Shown here: positions 13,493 through 21,038 of the stretch, piece after piece
How the letters are laid out: every line of letters begins with the position of its first letter
Position numbering within the stretch: position 1 is the stretch's first letter
IMG/VR virus record: IMGVR_UViG_3300030002_000085
Coordinates: 1-30,404 of that record
Length of the DNA: 30,404 nt
DNA from: a virus
Strand: one strand, 5' to 3'
Made by a program: the position numbers and the translations under genes
The notes under the pieces: model-generated
What the model saw: only the letters and a program-made list of their open reading frames with translations
The model's database searches: none
What the model was told of the DNA's origin: nothing

Positions 13493-14918
13493 GGTCGTTG
13501 GATATATATCTCCTAAAAGCGGATTAGCTCGAATCAATGCCCGTAGGTCGTATGAAGCCGCAAGCTTTGGCAGGAGAGCTAAAGCATTTAAGAACGCAAG
13601 TTCAACGGGTCCGAATCTTGAAATTGCACAAAGCTTTCAAACGCTTAGAAATCGCTCCAGACATTTTGTAAGGAATAACGGTTGGGCAAAGCGGGCGTTG
13701 GGTGTAATTACTGATAATACGGTTGGACAGGGGATCAGACCCGCACCGGTAGGAACTCGAAATCAAATTAAAAAGATAAAATCTCTTTGGCATAGTTGGG
13801 CTGAAGATACTGCTTGCGATTGGTACGGGAAGAATACTTTCTACGGACTTCAACAGCTAATCATGTCAGAGATATCAGAGGCAGGAGATTGTCTTATTTT
13901 ACGCAGAAAGGTAATGCCGGATGCTAATAATCCATTGCCTATAAAGATTCAGGTTTTAGAAGGCGACCAATTAGACCATAACAGAAATTACAGATTATCG
14001 GTAAATATAAAAGGCAAAGAGTTGCCTGGCTATGCGAGACTAGGAGTTCAATATACGGATGATGGTAAATTACTTGGTTATTGGGTATGGCCGCAGCACC
14101 CATACGACATGAGCCCTGTAATTCAAACCATAGCTTCAGAATTCGTTCCGGTTGAAGATGTGATTCACCCTTTTGAGATATTACGAATTGGACAAGTTCG
14201 TGGGGTTCCAGATGGTGTAGCGGCATTTATGAAGATGTCGGATTTCTCAGACTACGAAGACGCCCAATTGATGAGACAAAAAGTTGCAGCAGCTTTCGCG
14301 GCATTTGTTAGCGGAAGGTCTGAATCAGCGGGAGATGATACTCTTGAGCATATAGAGCCTGGCATAGTTGAATATCTAAGCGAAAATGAATCAATAACTT
14401 TCTCAAATCCTCCGAAAGCGGATGGATATGCTGAATATAGCAAGAAAATTTTACAAGGTATTGCAGCCGCTTACGAGATTACTTATGAAATGTTGACAAT
14501 GGATTATTCTAATGTCAATTACACAAGCGGTCAAATGGCACGGCAAGATACAAAGGGGAGATTCAGAAAGTTACAATACAATTTAATGGTTCCTCAAGTT
14601 TGTGTTCCTGTTTGGGATTGGTTCATGGAAGCTGTGATTGTTTCGGGTAAAATGCAAACGAAAGTAGTTTGCGGGGCTATGGATTGGACAGCTCCACGCA
14701 TTGCACCGCTTGATTATGTCAAAGAAACCAATGCAAGGATAGCCGCTATTAGTGCAGGACTTACAACATGGAGCGAAGTAGTACGAGAAGATGGTCGCGA
14801 CCCCGTAGAATTTTTGGAAGAATACAAAAACGATATAGAAGAACTGAAAAAAGCAGGTGTAAACTTTACGAGCGTACAGATGGCACCTCCCGATACTAAA
14901 ATAAATGTAAATGAGTAA
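13443..14918 (+). CDS. Portal protein (lambda gpB family)
   Basis: A 491-residue portal of the lambda gpB (Phage_portal_2) type. It forms the dodecameric ring at the head vertex through which DNA enters. Family features include the N-terminal ARRSYEAASFGRRAKAF, FVRNNGWAKRALGVITDNTV, VLEGDQLDH near residue 178, VIHPFEILRIGQVRGVP, and the wing/stem segment GIAAAYEITYEMLTMDYSNV with NYTSGQMARQD. The length is near lambda B (533). The C-terminus overlaps the capsid polyprotein start by 8 bases. It seems complete. Confidence 0.93.
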   Translation: MAEATNRGQSKANLLDKVVGYISPKSGLARINARRSYEAASFGRRAKAFKNASSTGPNLEIAQSFQTLRNRSRHFVRNNGWAKRALGVITDNTVGQGIRPAPVGTRNQIKKIKSLWHSWAEDTACDWYGKNTFYGLQQLIMSEISEAGDCLILRRKVMPDANNPLPIKIQVLEGDQLDHNRNYRLSVNIKGKELPGYARLGVQYTDDGKLLGYWVWPQHPYDMSPVIQTIASEFVPVEDVIHPFEILRIGQVRGVPDGVAAFMKMSDFSDYEDAQLMRQKVAAAFAAFVSGRSESAGDDTLEHIEPGIVEYLSENESITFSNPPKADGYAEYSKKILQGIAAAYEITYEMLTMDYSNVNYTSGQMARQDTKGRFRKLQYNLMVPQVCVPVWDWFMEAVIVSGKMQTKVVCGAMDWTAPRIAPLDYVKETNARIAAISAGLTTWSEVVREDGRDPVEFLEEYKNDIEELKKAGVNFTSVQMAPPDTKINVNE

Positions 14919-16980
14919 ACAGAAAGAAGCCCCAAAATCATTTATCCGGGCACAAATAAGTAAGCCGACTTTCAATAAAGATGCAAGAACGTTTGACGTA
15001 ACATTTGCTTCTGAAACTCCTGTTTTCAGAAATCCTTATTGGTCTGACGAACCTTACAATGAGGTGTTGGATTGCAATCCTAAATCTGTCAGAATGGATC
15101 GGGCTAATTCGGGCCTTCCTGTTTTCGACAATCATTATGCCGGTGGAGTAATGACTCAGCTAGGAAGATGCGATAATATCCGTTTTGAAGGAAATACAAT
15201 GACTGGAACTGTCACACTCGGTGCAAGAGCAGATGATGCTTTAATATCGGATATTGAAAATGGAATTGTTTCAGGTATTTCAGTTGGGTATAACGTATAT
15301 TCTTTTGAAAGAATACCGCCAACTAAAAGCGAAACAGTGCCGACATACAGAGCTACTGATTGGGAGCCTATGGAAGTTTCACTCGCACCGGTTCAGGCAG
15401 ATATAAATTCAAAAATACGCTCAACAGAGCAAACACACACTATTAATATTATTTCAAAACAAAGTAGAATGACAACAATCGCAGAAATTCGCGCAAATGG
15501 TTCAGACGTAGAGAAATCACGACTGGAAGCCATTGTAAAAAGTACAAGCGCTGCCAAACTTAGCGACGAGAGAGCGCTTGAGTTTTATAACAGCGAAAAG
15601 CCGGTTGAGGAAATTCGGCAGATGATTTTGGAAGAAGCCGTAAAAACGCCAACGCCAACTCCTGCACCGACTCCAACAACAGAGAGTATCGAACAAGTAC
15701 GCAAAACAACTACAGACGATGAAGGCAAACGCCTTGACTCTATCTTAGTTTCTACCCGTGCAGCAAAACTGGAAGATTCAAAAGCAATCGAACTATTCCG
15801 TAGTGGTAAACTGCTTGATGAAATTCGCCAAAGCATTTTGGAAGAATATGTAAAACAAGACAAACCTATTAACCCTATGAACATTGAACTTGGCGCAGAA
15901 GCCATCGACAAAAAAAGAGAAGCCGCAGAAGCAGCATTGCTTCACAGAGCCGCTCCTTCTGTTTTCAAAATGGACACTGTAAAAGACAACCCTTTTGCCG
16001 GACGTTCAATTCTTTCTATTGCTGAAATATTGATGCAAGAACGAGGAGTTAATACTAAAAATATGACTCCGATTGCCATCGTAGATCAGATATTTGGAAA
16101 ACGTGATGCCTCTACAAGTGATTTACCATTCCTTCTTGAAGCTTTGACGAATAAATTACTTCGTCAGGATTATGATTTCATTACCGAGCAATGGTCGAAA
16201 ATTTCCATGGAAACTACCGTTCCAAACTTCAAGCCTAAAAACTTCTATCAATTTGATACCGTAAACGGTATGACAGAAGTTCCTGAAGGTGACGAATTGA
16301 AATATGGAAAAATGGTTGAAAGCAAACAAACATTGTCGGTTAAGTCATTTGGCGAAGGGATTAAGTTCACTCGCAAAATGTTTATTAACGATGACTTGAG
16401 CGCTTTGGAAAAAATTCCGCAACGTTTCGTTTTGGACTGGAACACACTGCAGGGTGATATTATCTGGGGTTTATTGACCGGAAATTCAATGATGGATGAT
16501 GGCAAAAACATTTTCCATACAGGTCATGGAAATATTGCAACAAACACAGATAAAGGCTTATTGACAGCATTAAACCTCGCAGTTGCTTATACTGCCATGG
16601 AACGTCAATTCGGTGTTAATGGTAAACGTCGTATTTATGTACGTCCGAAATATCTAATCGTAGCTCCTGAACAACGTGTTACTGCTTATCAATTGTTGAA
16701 TACAGCTATTGTTCCAACGCAAACATCAGGTGTGAATATGTTCTCGGCTTTAGGTCTTGAGCTAATTGTAGAACCTCGTTTGGGTGCTAAAGAATGGTAT
16801 TTGTCGGCTGACCCCGGCACCGTTGACGGATTGAAACATGCTTACCTTGATGGTAATGGTGGACTTCGCTCACAACGTGAAGATAATTTCGATACAGACT
16901 CAATTAAATTTGCTGTTCGCGGTGAATTTGGAGCTGCTGCAATTGATTATCGTGGATGGTACAAAAACCCAGGTGAATAA
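14911..16980 (+). CDS. Prohead protease-scaffold-major capsid fusion polyprotein
   Basis: A 689-residue polyprotein. Residues 1-170 are an HK97-type prohead protease with FDNH (His75), GIVSGISVGY (Ser124) and WEPMEVSLAP (Glu155) as the likely catalytic set. Residues 187-345 are scaffold-like and charged, including two related 39-residue modules (204-242 and 274-312) joined by a Thr/Pro linker (TPTPTPAPTPTTE). From about 350 the major capsid domain follows, ending FAVRGEFGAAAIDYRGWYKN, similar to Mu gpT-like capsid proteins. Self-cleavage after assembly is expected. Internal Met187 (MTTIAEIRANG) could serve as a second start, as with lambda C/Nu3. Fusion of these domains is known in some phages. 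Confidence 0.9.
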   Translation: MSKQKEAPKSFIRAQISKPTFNKDARTFDVTFASETPVFRNPYWSDEPYNEVLDCNPKSVRMDRANSGLPVFDNHYAGGVMTQLGRCDNIRFEGNTMTGTVTLGARADDALISDIENGIVSGISVGYNVYSFERIPPTKSETVPTYRATDWEPMEVSLAPVQADINSKIRSTEQTHTINIISKQSRMTTIAEIRANGSDVEKSRLEAIVKSTSAAKLSDERALEFYNSEKPVEEIRQMILEEAVKTPTPTPAPTPTTESIEQVRKTTTDDEGKRLDSILVSTRAAKLEDSKAIELFRSGKLLDEIRQSILEEYVKQDKPINPMNIELGAEAIDKKREAAEAALLHRAAPSVFKMDTVKDNPFAGRSILSIAEILMQERGVNTKNMTPIAIVDQIFGKRDASTSDLPFLLEALTNKLLRQDYDFITEQWSKISMETTVPNFKPKNFYQFDTVNGMTEVPEGDELKYGKMVESKQTLSVKSFGEGIKFTRKMFINDDLSALEKIPQRFVLDWNTLQGDIIWGLLTGNSMMDDGKNIFHTGHGNIATNTDKGLLTALNLAVAYTAMERQFGVNGKRRIYVRPKYLIVAPEQRVTAYQLLNTAIVPTQTSGVNMFSALGLELIVEPRLGAKEWYLSADPGTVDGLKHAYLDGNGGLRSQREDNFDTDSIKFAVRGEFGAAAIDYRGWYKNPGE
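15520..15846 (+). repeat. Duplicated 39-residue scaffold module inside capsid gene
   Basis: Codons 204-242 (15520-15636) and 274-312 (15730-15846) encode segments of equal length that share 22 of 39 residues, including AAKL and the EIRQ...ILEE ending. They are separated by a Pro/Thr linker. The DNA copies have diverged, so the duplication is not recent. Confidence 0.75.
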
Positions 16981-16996
16981 GTAAAATAGTTTATAA

Positions 16997-17029
16997 TAGA
17001 CAGTCTGTAACATAATTACAGACTGTCTA
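16997..17029. promoter_or_regulatory. 14-bp hairpin after capsid gene
   Basis: TAGACAGTCTGTAA (16997-17010) and TTACAGACTGTCTA (17016-17029) are perfect complements around the loop CATAA. No U-run follows on either strand, so it is not a standard intrinsic terminator. It lies in the 75-base gap between the capsid and decoration genes and may act as an mRNA processing site or 3' stabiliser, or as a binding site for a dimeric protein. Confidence 0.65.
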
Positions 17030-17055
17030 CACAAACAAAAAAATAATAAAAACAT

Positions 17056-17505
17056 ATGCAAAATTATATTTGTGACGGCGAACGAATTACAGTAGTAGCC
17101 GGAGCCGCAGTAACAAGCGGAGATTTGATTTTTGTAGGGGCAAAGGCTGCCGTTGTTGTAACAAGCGCTGCTATTGGGGCTACTTTCGCAGCTCAAACAG
17201 AAGGTGTTTTTGAATTGGCAAAAGCCGCCGGAGCAATTACACAAGGTCAGTTATTGTATTTCGATGCAACAAACAAAGTGTTGACAACTACTTCAGGAGC
17301 GAACATTTTTGTGGGTTATGCTTACAAAGCCGCTTTGAGTGCTGATGTAACTGTACAATGCTGCATTGTTGACAATCCGGATTCTAACCCCGTTGTATTG
17401 CCCGTACAGGCTGCAAGTACTGCCACTGATGTTGCAGGTCTGAAAGCAGACTTTAATACATTACTTGCAAGCTTAAAAGCAGCCGGATTAATGGCTAACG
17501 CATAA
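17056..17505 (+). CDS. DUF2190-type capsid decoration (cement) protein
   Basis: A 149-residue protein with the DUF2190 pattern: MQNYICDGERITVVAGAAVT, SGDLIFVG near residue 21, a central TEGVFELAKAAGAITQGQLL and YFDATNKVLTT, then VGYAYKAA. Members are small beta-rich proteins that decorate or cement capsids and are found next to the major capsid gene in many phages. The C-terminal 40 residues (PVQAASTATDVAGLKADFNT and onward) add a helical Ala-rich tail often seen in Bacteroidota versions. The start is ATG 17056 after the hairpin gap. High abundance in virions is expected. Confidence 0.85.
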   Translation: MQNYICDGERITVVAGAAVTSGDLIFVGAKAAVVVTSAAIGATFAAQTEGVFELAKAAGAITQGQLLYFDATNKVLTTTSGANIFVGYAYKAALSADVTVQCCIVDNPDSNPVVLPVQAASTATDVAGLKADFNTLLASLKAAGLMANA

Positions 17506-17506
17506 C

Positions 17507-17863
17507 ATGGGCTTATTTGATGGAATACAAGCGGCTGTGTTTTCAACGGCTAATCAAGTCTTCGGAGATACAGCCGTTTGGACTCCTTCAATATCTGGGT
17601 CAAATTCTATAACTGAACAGGTTCTTTTTAAAAATCCGAATGACCCAATTCAAATCGGAGAAACGGATAAATACGAATACAGACCATTTGATTATTCATT
17701 TGAATATTTTGAAGGTCAGTTTCCGAATTTAAAAGAATCTGTTGAAAGTGGAAATACTGAATTAGTTACAGTTAAAGGTTTCGAGCTATATATCAGAAGG
17801 GTGATTGCTAAATTCGATGGGAAAACATACACTGCTTACGGTGAATTAAAGATTGTGGAATGA
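17507..17863 (+). CDS. FII-like head-tail connector (stopper)
   Basis: A 118-residue protein starting MGLFDGIQAAVFSTANQVFG with DTAVWTPSISGS and VLFKNPNDPIQIGE, a pattern close to lambda gpFII and related attachment proteins. These cap the head below gpW and receive the tail. The length matches FII (117). The location after the decoration protein and before the tail terminator fits lambda order. Sequence identity is probably low, so the call relies on length, the VWTP segment and context. Its TGA overlaps the next ATG. Confidence 0.65.
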   Translation: MGLFDGIQAAVFSTANQVFGDTAVWTPSISGSNSITEQVLFKNPNDPIQIGETDKYEYRPFDYSFEYFEGQFPNLKESVESGNTELVTVKGFELYIRRVIAKFDGKTYTAYGELKIVE

Positions 17864-18357
17864 AAAGTTACTATGAAGATATTGAAGATAAGATTTGTGA
17901 TATTCTTTGTCCAAAGGATGAAAATGGAGCAAAATTAAATTCGATATATACAGCAGACCCACTCCCGGACAATGAAGCAGAAAACAAGCGATCATTTCCT
18001 ACTTCAAAAGTCTATATTTCTTGTGTAGGCTCAGACTTCGGAGAAGATGAAAATAACGTAATGGTTATCCAGGAGGAAACAATCATTTTCGAGGCAATGA
18101 TTAGAGCTAAGTCGAGACGAGGGGATTCTGGAATATTTGCTATACTATCTGATATTCGGAAAAAACTTCTTGGATATAAGTTCCCCGGCTGTAAAAAGAT
18201 TATCATGATTAAGAGCGGATATATTGATGGCGGAACTCAAAACGACTGGAATTATATGTTATCGTTTTCTTTCAGGAGGCATGTTGTTGAAAATCTTGTC
18301 GAACCCGATGCACCACTTGCAACTAATATAGAATTTGAAACAAAAAGCGTGAATTAA
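17860..18357 (+). CDS. Mu Gp37-like tail terminator protein
   Basis: A 165-residue protein starting MKSYYEDIEDKICDIL, with TSKVYISCVGSDFGEDENNV, IFEAMIRAKSRRGDSGIFAI and FSFRRHVVENL. This resembles Gp37-family proteins of Mu-like phages, which fill the tail-terminator slot. It lies between the head connector and the sheath, the usual site for the protein that ends tail-tube growth. The start overlaps the FII-like stop as ATGA. The family match is moderate; the role is supported by gene order. Confidence 0.7.
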   Translation: MKSYYEDIEDKICDILCPKDENGAKLNSIYTADPLPDNEAENKRSFPTSKVYISCVGSDFGEDENNVMVIQEETIIFEAMIRAKSRRGDSGIFAILSDIRKKLLGYKFPGCKKIIMIKSGYIDGGTQNDWNYMLSFSFRRHVVENLVEPDAPLATNIEFETKSVN

Positions 18358-18385
18358 AATACAAACTCACTAAAAACAAAATAAA

Positions 18386-19561
18386 ATGAGTGATTTCTTA
18401 CATGGGGTTGAAACGATTACCTCGCAAATAGTATCATTGACAAACACAGTTAAGACTGCTGTTATTGGACTAATAGGTACGGCAGCAACAGGGGATGTAA
18501 ATTCATTGAAGTTGTGCATATCTGAATTGGATGATGCTCAATTTGGTTTGACAGGAACAATTCCGGAAGCTTTAGGTATTATTCGTTCCATCACAAAGAA
18601 AACAGGAGCTACTATATTTGTCGTGTCGGTTGGACTTCCATCAAGTACTCCTGAAGCAGCTGATTTTGTCGGTGCTCATGATTCTGAAACAGGAGAAAGA
18701 ACAGGACTAATGTTGTTTGATACCTGCTATTCAATTTATGGTTTTAAACCAAAAATTTTCATTGCTCCTGGCTATTCAAGTGTTGCAGGAGTTGCGGCTG
18801 CTTTAATTTCTACAGCAACAAGCTTTAGGGGTTGTGCGTATCTTGACGCTGCTACCGATGTGACTGTTTCAGGTGCTTTGGCTCTTCGCAATACAGGCGG
18901 TATTTGGGCTTCTACATCTAGTCGTGCTAAACTGCTTTATCCTGAATTGAAATACAACGCATTGCTTCATCCATTTTCAATTTTTGCAGCGGCAAATCGT
19001 GCTAAGATTGATGCTACAGCATGGACAGCAGGTGGTGGTTTTTGGGTGAGTTCATCGAACAACGCTATAGAAGCAGTTACAGGGCTTGAAATTCCGGTAA
19101 CTGCTTCTATCAACGATGCAACTGCCGAAACTAATTTATTAAACGCTCAGGGTATTACGACTTGTTTCAATAACAACGGTCAAGACTTCCGCGAATGGGG
19201 TAACAGAAACGCAAGCTTTCCTACAAAAACGGATGCTTTGACATTTGAATGTTGTCAACGGGCAAAAGACATTGTTGATGAAAGTGTGGAATTAGCAATG
19301 CTGCCCTATGCAGATAAACCAATAATCCCTGCTTTTGTAGACAATGTATTGCAAACAGTGAATCAGTATTTTAATAGCCTTATTTCTCGTGGCGCAATGC
19401 TTGAGGGTTCTAAATGTACTTACGACCCTGCAAAAAATAGCGATGTTGAGTTGGCTGCCGGTCACATTGTTTTTACAAATACTTATTTTTTCCCAACTCC
19501 TGCCGAGAGAATCACTTTTGATACAGTTGTTGACAGTTCTTTACTTTCAAATCTTAAATAA
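18386..19561 (+). CDS. Contractile tail sheath protein (P2 FI / Mu L type)
   Basis: A 391-residue sheath subunit. Family landmarks are the N-terminal GVETITSQIVSLTNTVKTAV and IGLIGTA, the central PKIFIAPGYSS, GFWVSSSNNAIEAVTGLEIP, the QGITTCFNNNGQDFREWGNR stretch, and the C-terminal VELAAGHIVFTNTYFFPTPA plus ERITFDTVVDSSLL. The length and motifs match P2 FI (396 residues). Sheath subunits polymerise around the tube and contract on infection, so this gene identifies the particle as a contractile-tailed phage. The tube gene follows after two bases. Confidence 0.95.
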   Translation: MSDFLHGVETITSQIVSLTNTVKTAVIGLIGTAATGDVNSLKLCISELDDAQFGLTGTIPEALGIIRSITKKTGATIFVVSVGLPSSTPEAADFVGAHDSETGERTGLMLFDTCYSIYGFKPKIFIAPGYSSVAGVAAALISTATSFRGCAYLDAATDVTVSGALALRNTGGIWASTSSRAKLLYPELKYNALLHPFSIFAAANRAKIDATAWTAGGGFWVSSSNNAIEAVTGLEIPVTASINDATAETNLLNAQGITTCFNNNGQDFREWGNRNASFPTKTDALTFECCQRAKDIVDESVELAMLPYADKPIIPAFVDNVLQTVNQYFNSLISRGAMLEGSKCTYDPAKNSDVELAAGHIVFTNTYFFPTPAERITFDTVVDSSLLSNLK

Positions 19562-19563
19562 TC

Positions 19564-20085
19564 ATGGGAGCAATAACAATCAGTAAGGTACAAGATGCGA
19601 ATGTTTACGTAAACGGAACATCGACGCATGGTCAAGCAAGTGAAGTTTCGCTTCCTGAAATTCAATTTGCAAAGGGAGAATATAAAGCTCTTGGTTTGAT
19701 GGGTACTCCAAAGTTCTTTAATGGTTTTGAAGCTATGGAAGCAACTATCAAATGGAACTATCCGGAAAATGAAGTGCAAATTGCCTGCGCAAATCCTCGT
19801 AAATCAGTTGACCTTATGGTTAGGTCAAATAAAATGATTTATGTGAATGGGGATTTGGATTCTGAAGTGCCGGTAGTGGTATTTCTTCGTGCAACATCAA
19901 ACAATCACGGTACAGGAGCTTACAAAGCCAAAGAAGACACCGATTTATCAACCAAGCTGGATGTAACTTACATGAAACAGGTTGTAAATGGTCAGGAAAT
20001 CATCGAAATTGATGTATTGAACAATATTTTCCGAATCAGTGGTATAGACCAGTTGTCGGATTATAAGAAAAACTTAGGAATTTAA
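19564..20085 (+). CDS. Tail tube protein (P2 FII type)
   Basis: A 173-residue tail tube protein with P2 FII features: ISKVQDANVYVNGTSTHGQA, SLPEIQFAKGEYKALGLMGT, GFEAMEATIKWN near residue 58, DLDSEVPVVVFLRAT and the C-terminal EIDVLNNIFRISGIDQLSDY. The length equals that of P2 FII (172). It forms the inner tube that is driven through the envelope when the sheath contracts. It is directly downstream of the sheath gene, the invariant order in P2-like and Mu-like phages. Confidence 0.95.
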   Translation: MGAITISKVQDANVYVNGTSTHGQASEVSLPEIQFAKGEYKALGLMGTPKFFNGFEAMEATIKWNYPENEVQIACANPRKSVDLMVRSNKMIYVNGDLDSEVPVVVFLRATSNNHGTGAYKAKEDTDLSTKLDVTYMKQVVNGQEIIEIDVLNNIFRISGIDQLSDYKKNLGI

Positions 20086-20089
20086 TATT

Positions 20090-20413
20090 ATGAGCACATA
20101 TGTAGATTTTGGAGAAGCCGTAAGGGCTCTCAAGGAAGGGAAAAGAGTTCGTTGCGATGATTGGAATTCTGATAAAAAATTTATTTTTCAGCAGGTTAAT
20201 TCAATTATAGGTAAAGATGTTGTCCCAAAAATGCAGTCATTACCTCAAAACGTGAAAGATTATTTCCAAGATACTTTTGATTCTGAATCGGAGCAAATAA
20301 ATCAAATAGCTTATGCTAATCAAATCGCAATCGTAGGATTATCTAACCTTGTAGAGGCATACTCACCAACTTGTGCAGATGTATTATCTGACTTCTGGCG
20401 AATTCTTGATTAG
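20090..20413 (+). CDS. Tad2/DUF2829-like protein, candidate Thoeris inhibitor
   Basis: A 107-residue protein with the DUF2829 layout. The N-terminal VDFGEAVRALKEGKRVRCDD followed by W and KFIFQQ matches the F-G-x-A-x-x-x-L-x-x-G-K-x-[VA]-x-R-x-x-W-N module. The C-terminal YSPTCADVLSDFWRILD matches the P-x-x-x-D-x-L-A-x-D-W-x-[IV] ending. A helical insert of about 50 residues (DVVPKMQSLPQNVKDYFQ and onward) separates the two, as in longer family members. Tad2 proteins block Thoeris defence by sequestering its cyclic ADPR-type signal. It sits between tail tube and chaperone genes, where most relatives have nothing. Family call fairly firm; the anti-defence role is inference. Confidence 0.72.
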   Translation: MSTYVDFGEAVRALKEGKRVRCDDWNSDKKFIFQQVNSIIGKDVVPKMQSLPQNVKDYFQDTFDSESEQINQIAYANQIAIVGLSNLVEAYSPTCADVLSDFWRILD

Positions 20414-20483
20414 TATTATAATATAATCAGCCACAAGAGGATTGATGAAATAGGTTGTACAGCCGATTTTCATAAGTGGAGTT

Positions 20484-20556
20484 GCCTTTTTAGCTCAGTT
20501 GGTAGAGCGGCTCATTTGTAATGAGTAGGTCACAGGTTCGAATCCTGTTTGAGGCT
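20484..20556 (+). tRNA. tRNA-Thr (anticodon UGU)
   Basis: A cloverleaf can be drawn by hand: acceptor 20484-20490, D stem GCTC/GAGC (20493-20496 and 20505-20508), anticodon stem GCTCA/TGAGT (20510-20514 and 20522-20526) with loop TTTGTAA, so anticodon TGT (20517-20519) at 34-36. The T arm is ACAGG/CCTGT around TTCGAAT (20537-20543). The acceptor pairs well at positions 1-5 (one G-U) but positions 6-7 face T against T. No CCA is encoded. It would read ACA threonine codons, which are frequent here. It is embedded in the tail operon and must be cut out of that transcript. Confidence 0.85.
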
Positions 20557-20578
20557 CAAATAACAAATTTATAACATT

Positions 20579-20830
20579 ATGGAAAGTGAAGTAAAATTAT
20601 CAAGTGGTCAAGTAGCCACAAAAAAAGAGAATGTAAAAGTCAGAGAACTTGCAGCCGCAGGAAATCAGCCGAAAGGGAAAGAGTATCTTATTCCCTACGC
20701 CACAGTCGCAGCAAAAATTTTAATTGATGGAAAGGCGGTAGTACTCGAAGATGTATTAGACATGACCGAGGATGACTTTGTTCTGGTATCAAATCTCTTT
20801 ATTGATGAGGATGACTTAAAAAACGCATAA
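20579..20830 (+). CDS. Tail assembly chaperone, short form (gpE-like)
   Basis: An 83-residue protein starting MESEVKLSSGQVATKKENVK and ending IDEDDLKNA. It has the profile of small tail assembly chaperones: charged N-terminus, YATVAAKILIDGKAVVLEDV core, and an acidic MTEDDFVLVSN end. It lies directly before the tape measure gene, the place of P2 E and lambda G. Near its end is an A AAA AAC heptamer that permits a shift into a longer form. The short form normally coats the tape measure protein during assembly. Confidence 0.85.
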   Translation: MESEVKLSSGQVATKKENVKVRELAAAGNQPKGKEYLIPYATVAAKILIDGKAVVLEDVLDMTEDDFVLVSNLFIDEDDLKNA

Positions 20831-21009
20831 TCCCGATTGAAGATGTGGTTTTCTTAAGTCACTTCACAGGATCGGGATTAAATGAGATATTAGATTTAGA
20901 AATAGATTTCTTCGAAATAAGCCTTCAATCAGCTTTTGAGCTTTATAGATTGGAGCAGGAATCAATAAAACGAGTATTAGTTGTAGGATTTGAAAAGGGA
21001 GAAAATTAA
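20579..21009 (+). CDS. Tail assembly chaperone, -1 frameshift extended form (gpE'-like)
   Basis: A -1 shift at AAAAAAC (20818-20824) joins codons 1-82 of the short chaperone to a 61-codon extension in the -1 frame, starting with CGC at 20824 and ending at TAA 21007-21009, for 143 residues in all. The extension begins RIIPIEDVVFLSHFTGSGLN and continues with the helical SLQSAFELYRLEQESIKR. It lacks a usable ATG and is blocked upstream by TGA at 20812, so it can only be reached by frameshifting. P2 E' has about the same length. The minor long form recruits tail tube subunits in known systems. Confidence 0.85.
20818..20880 (+). promoter_or_regulatory. -1 programmed frameshift signal
   Basis: The slippery heptamer A AAA AAC (20818-20824) is in the correct phase of the upstream frame. 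Three bases later TAATCCCGAT (20828-20837) pairs perfectly with ATCGGGATTA (20871-20880). An inner TGAAG/CTTCA stem (20838-20842 and 20862-20866) could stack inside, with CAGG bulged. The stem includes the zero-frame stop codon TAA. Confidence 0.85.
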
Positions 21010-21038
21010 AAAACTCCCTTTTTATTTAAAGTAAAATT

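Noticed and set aside
20414-20520. Amber-readthrough extension of the Tad2-like gene
   Set aside because: The frame after TAG runs into the tRNA gene and stops after about 35 codons, with no family-like residues; the DUF2829 ending is already complete before the TAG.
20484-20556. tRNA gene as a phage attachment site
   Set aside because: It lies in the middle of the tail operon between structural genes, with no integrase nearby and no visible repeat of its 3' end elsewhere in the window.
20484-20556. tRNA as an amber suppressor explaining the two TAG codons
   Set aside because: The loop TTTGTAA places UGU at positions 34-36, a threonine anticodon; CUA cannot be obtained by any reasonable shift of the stem.
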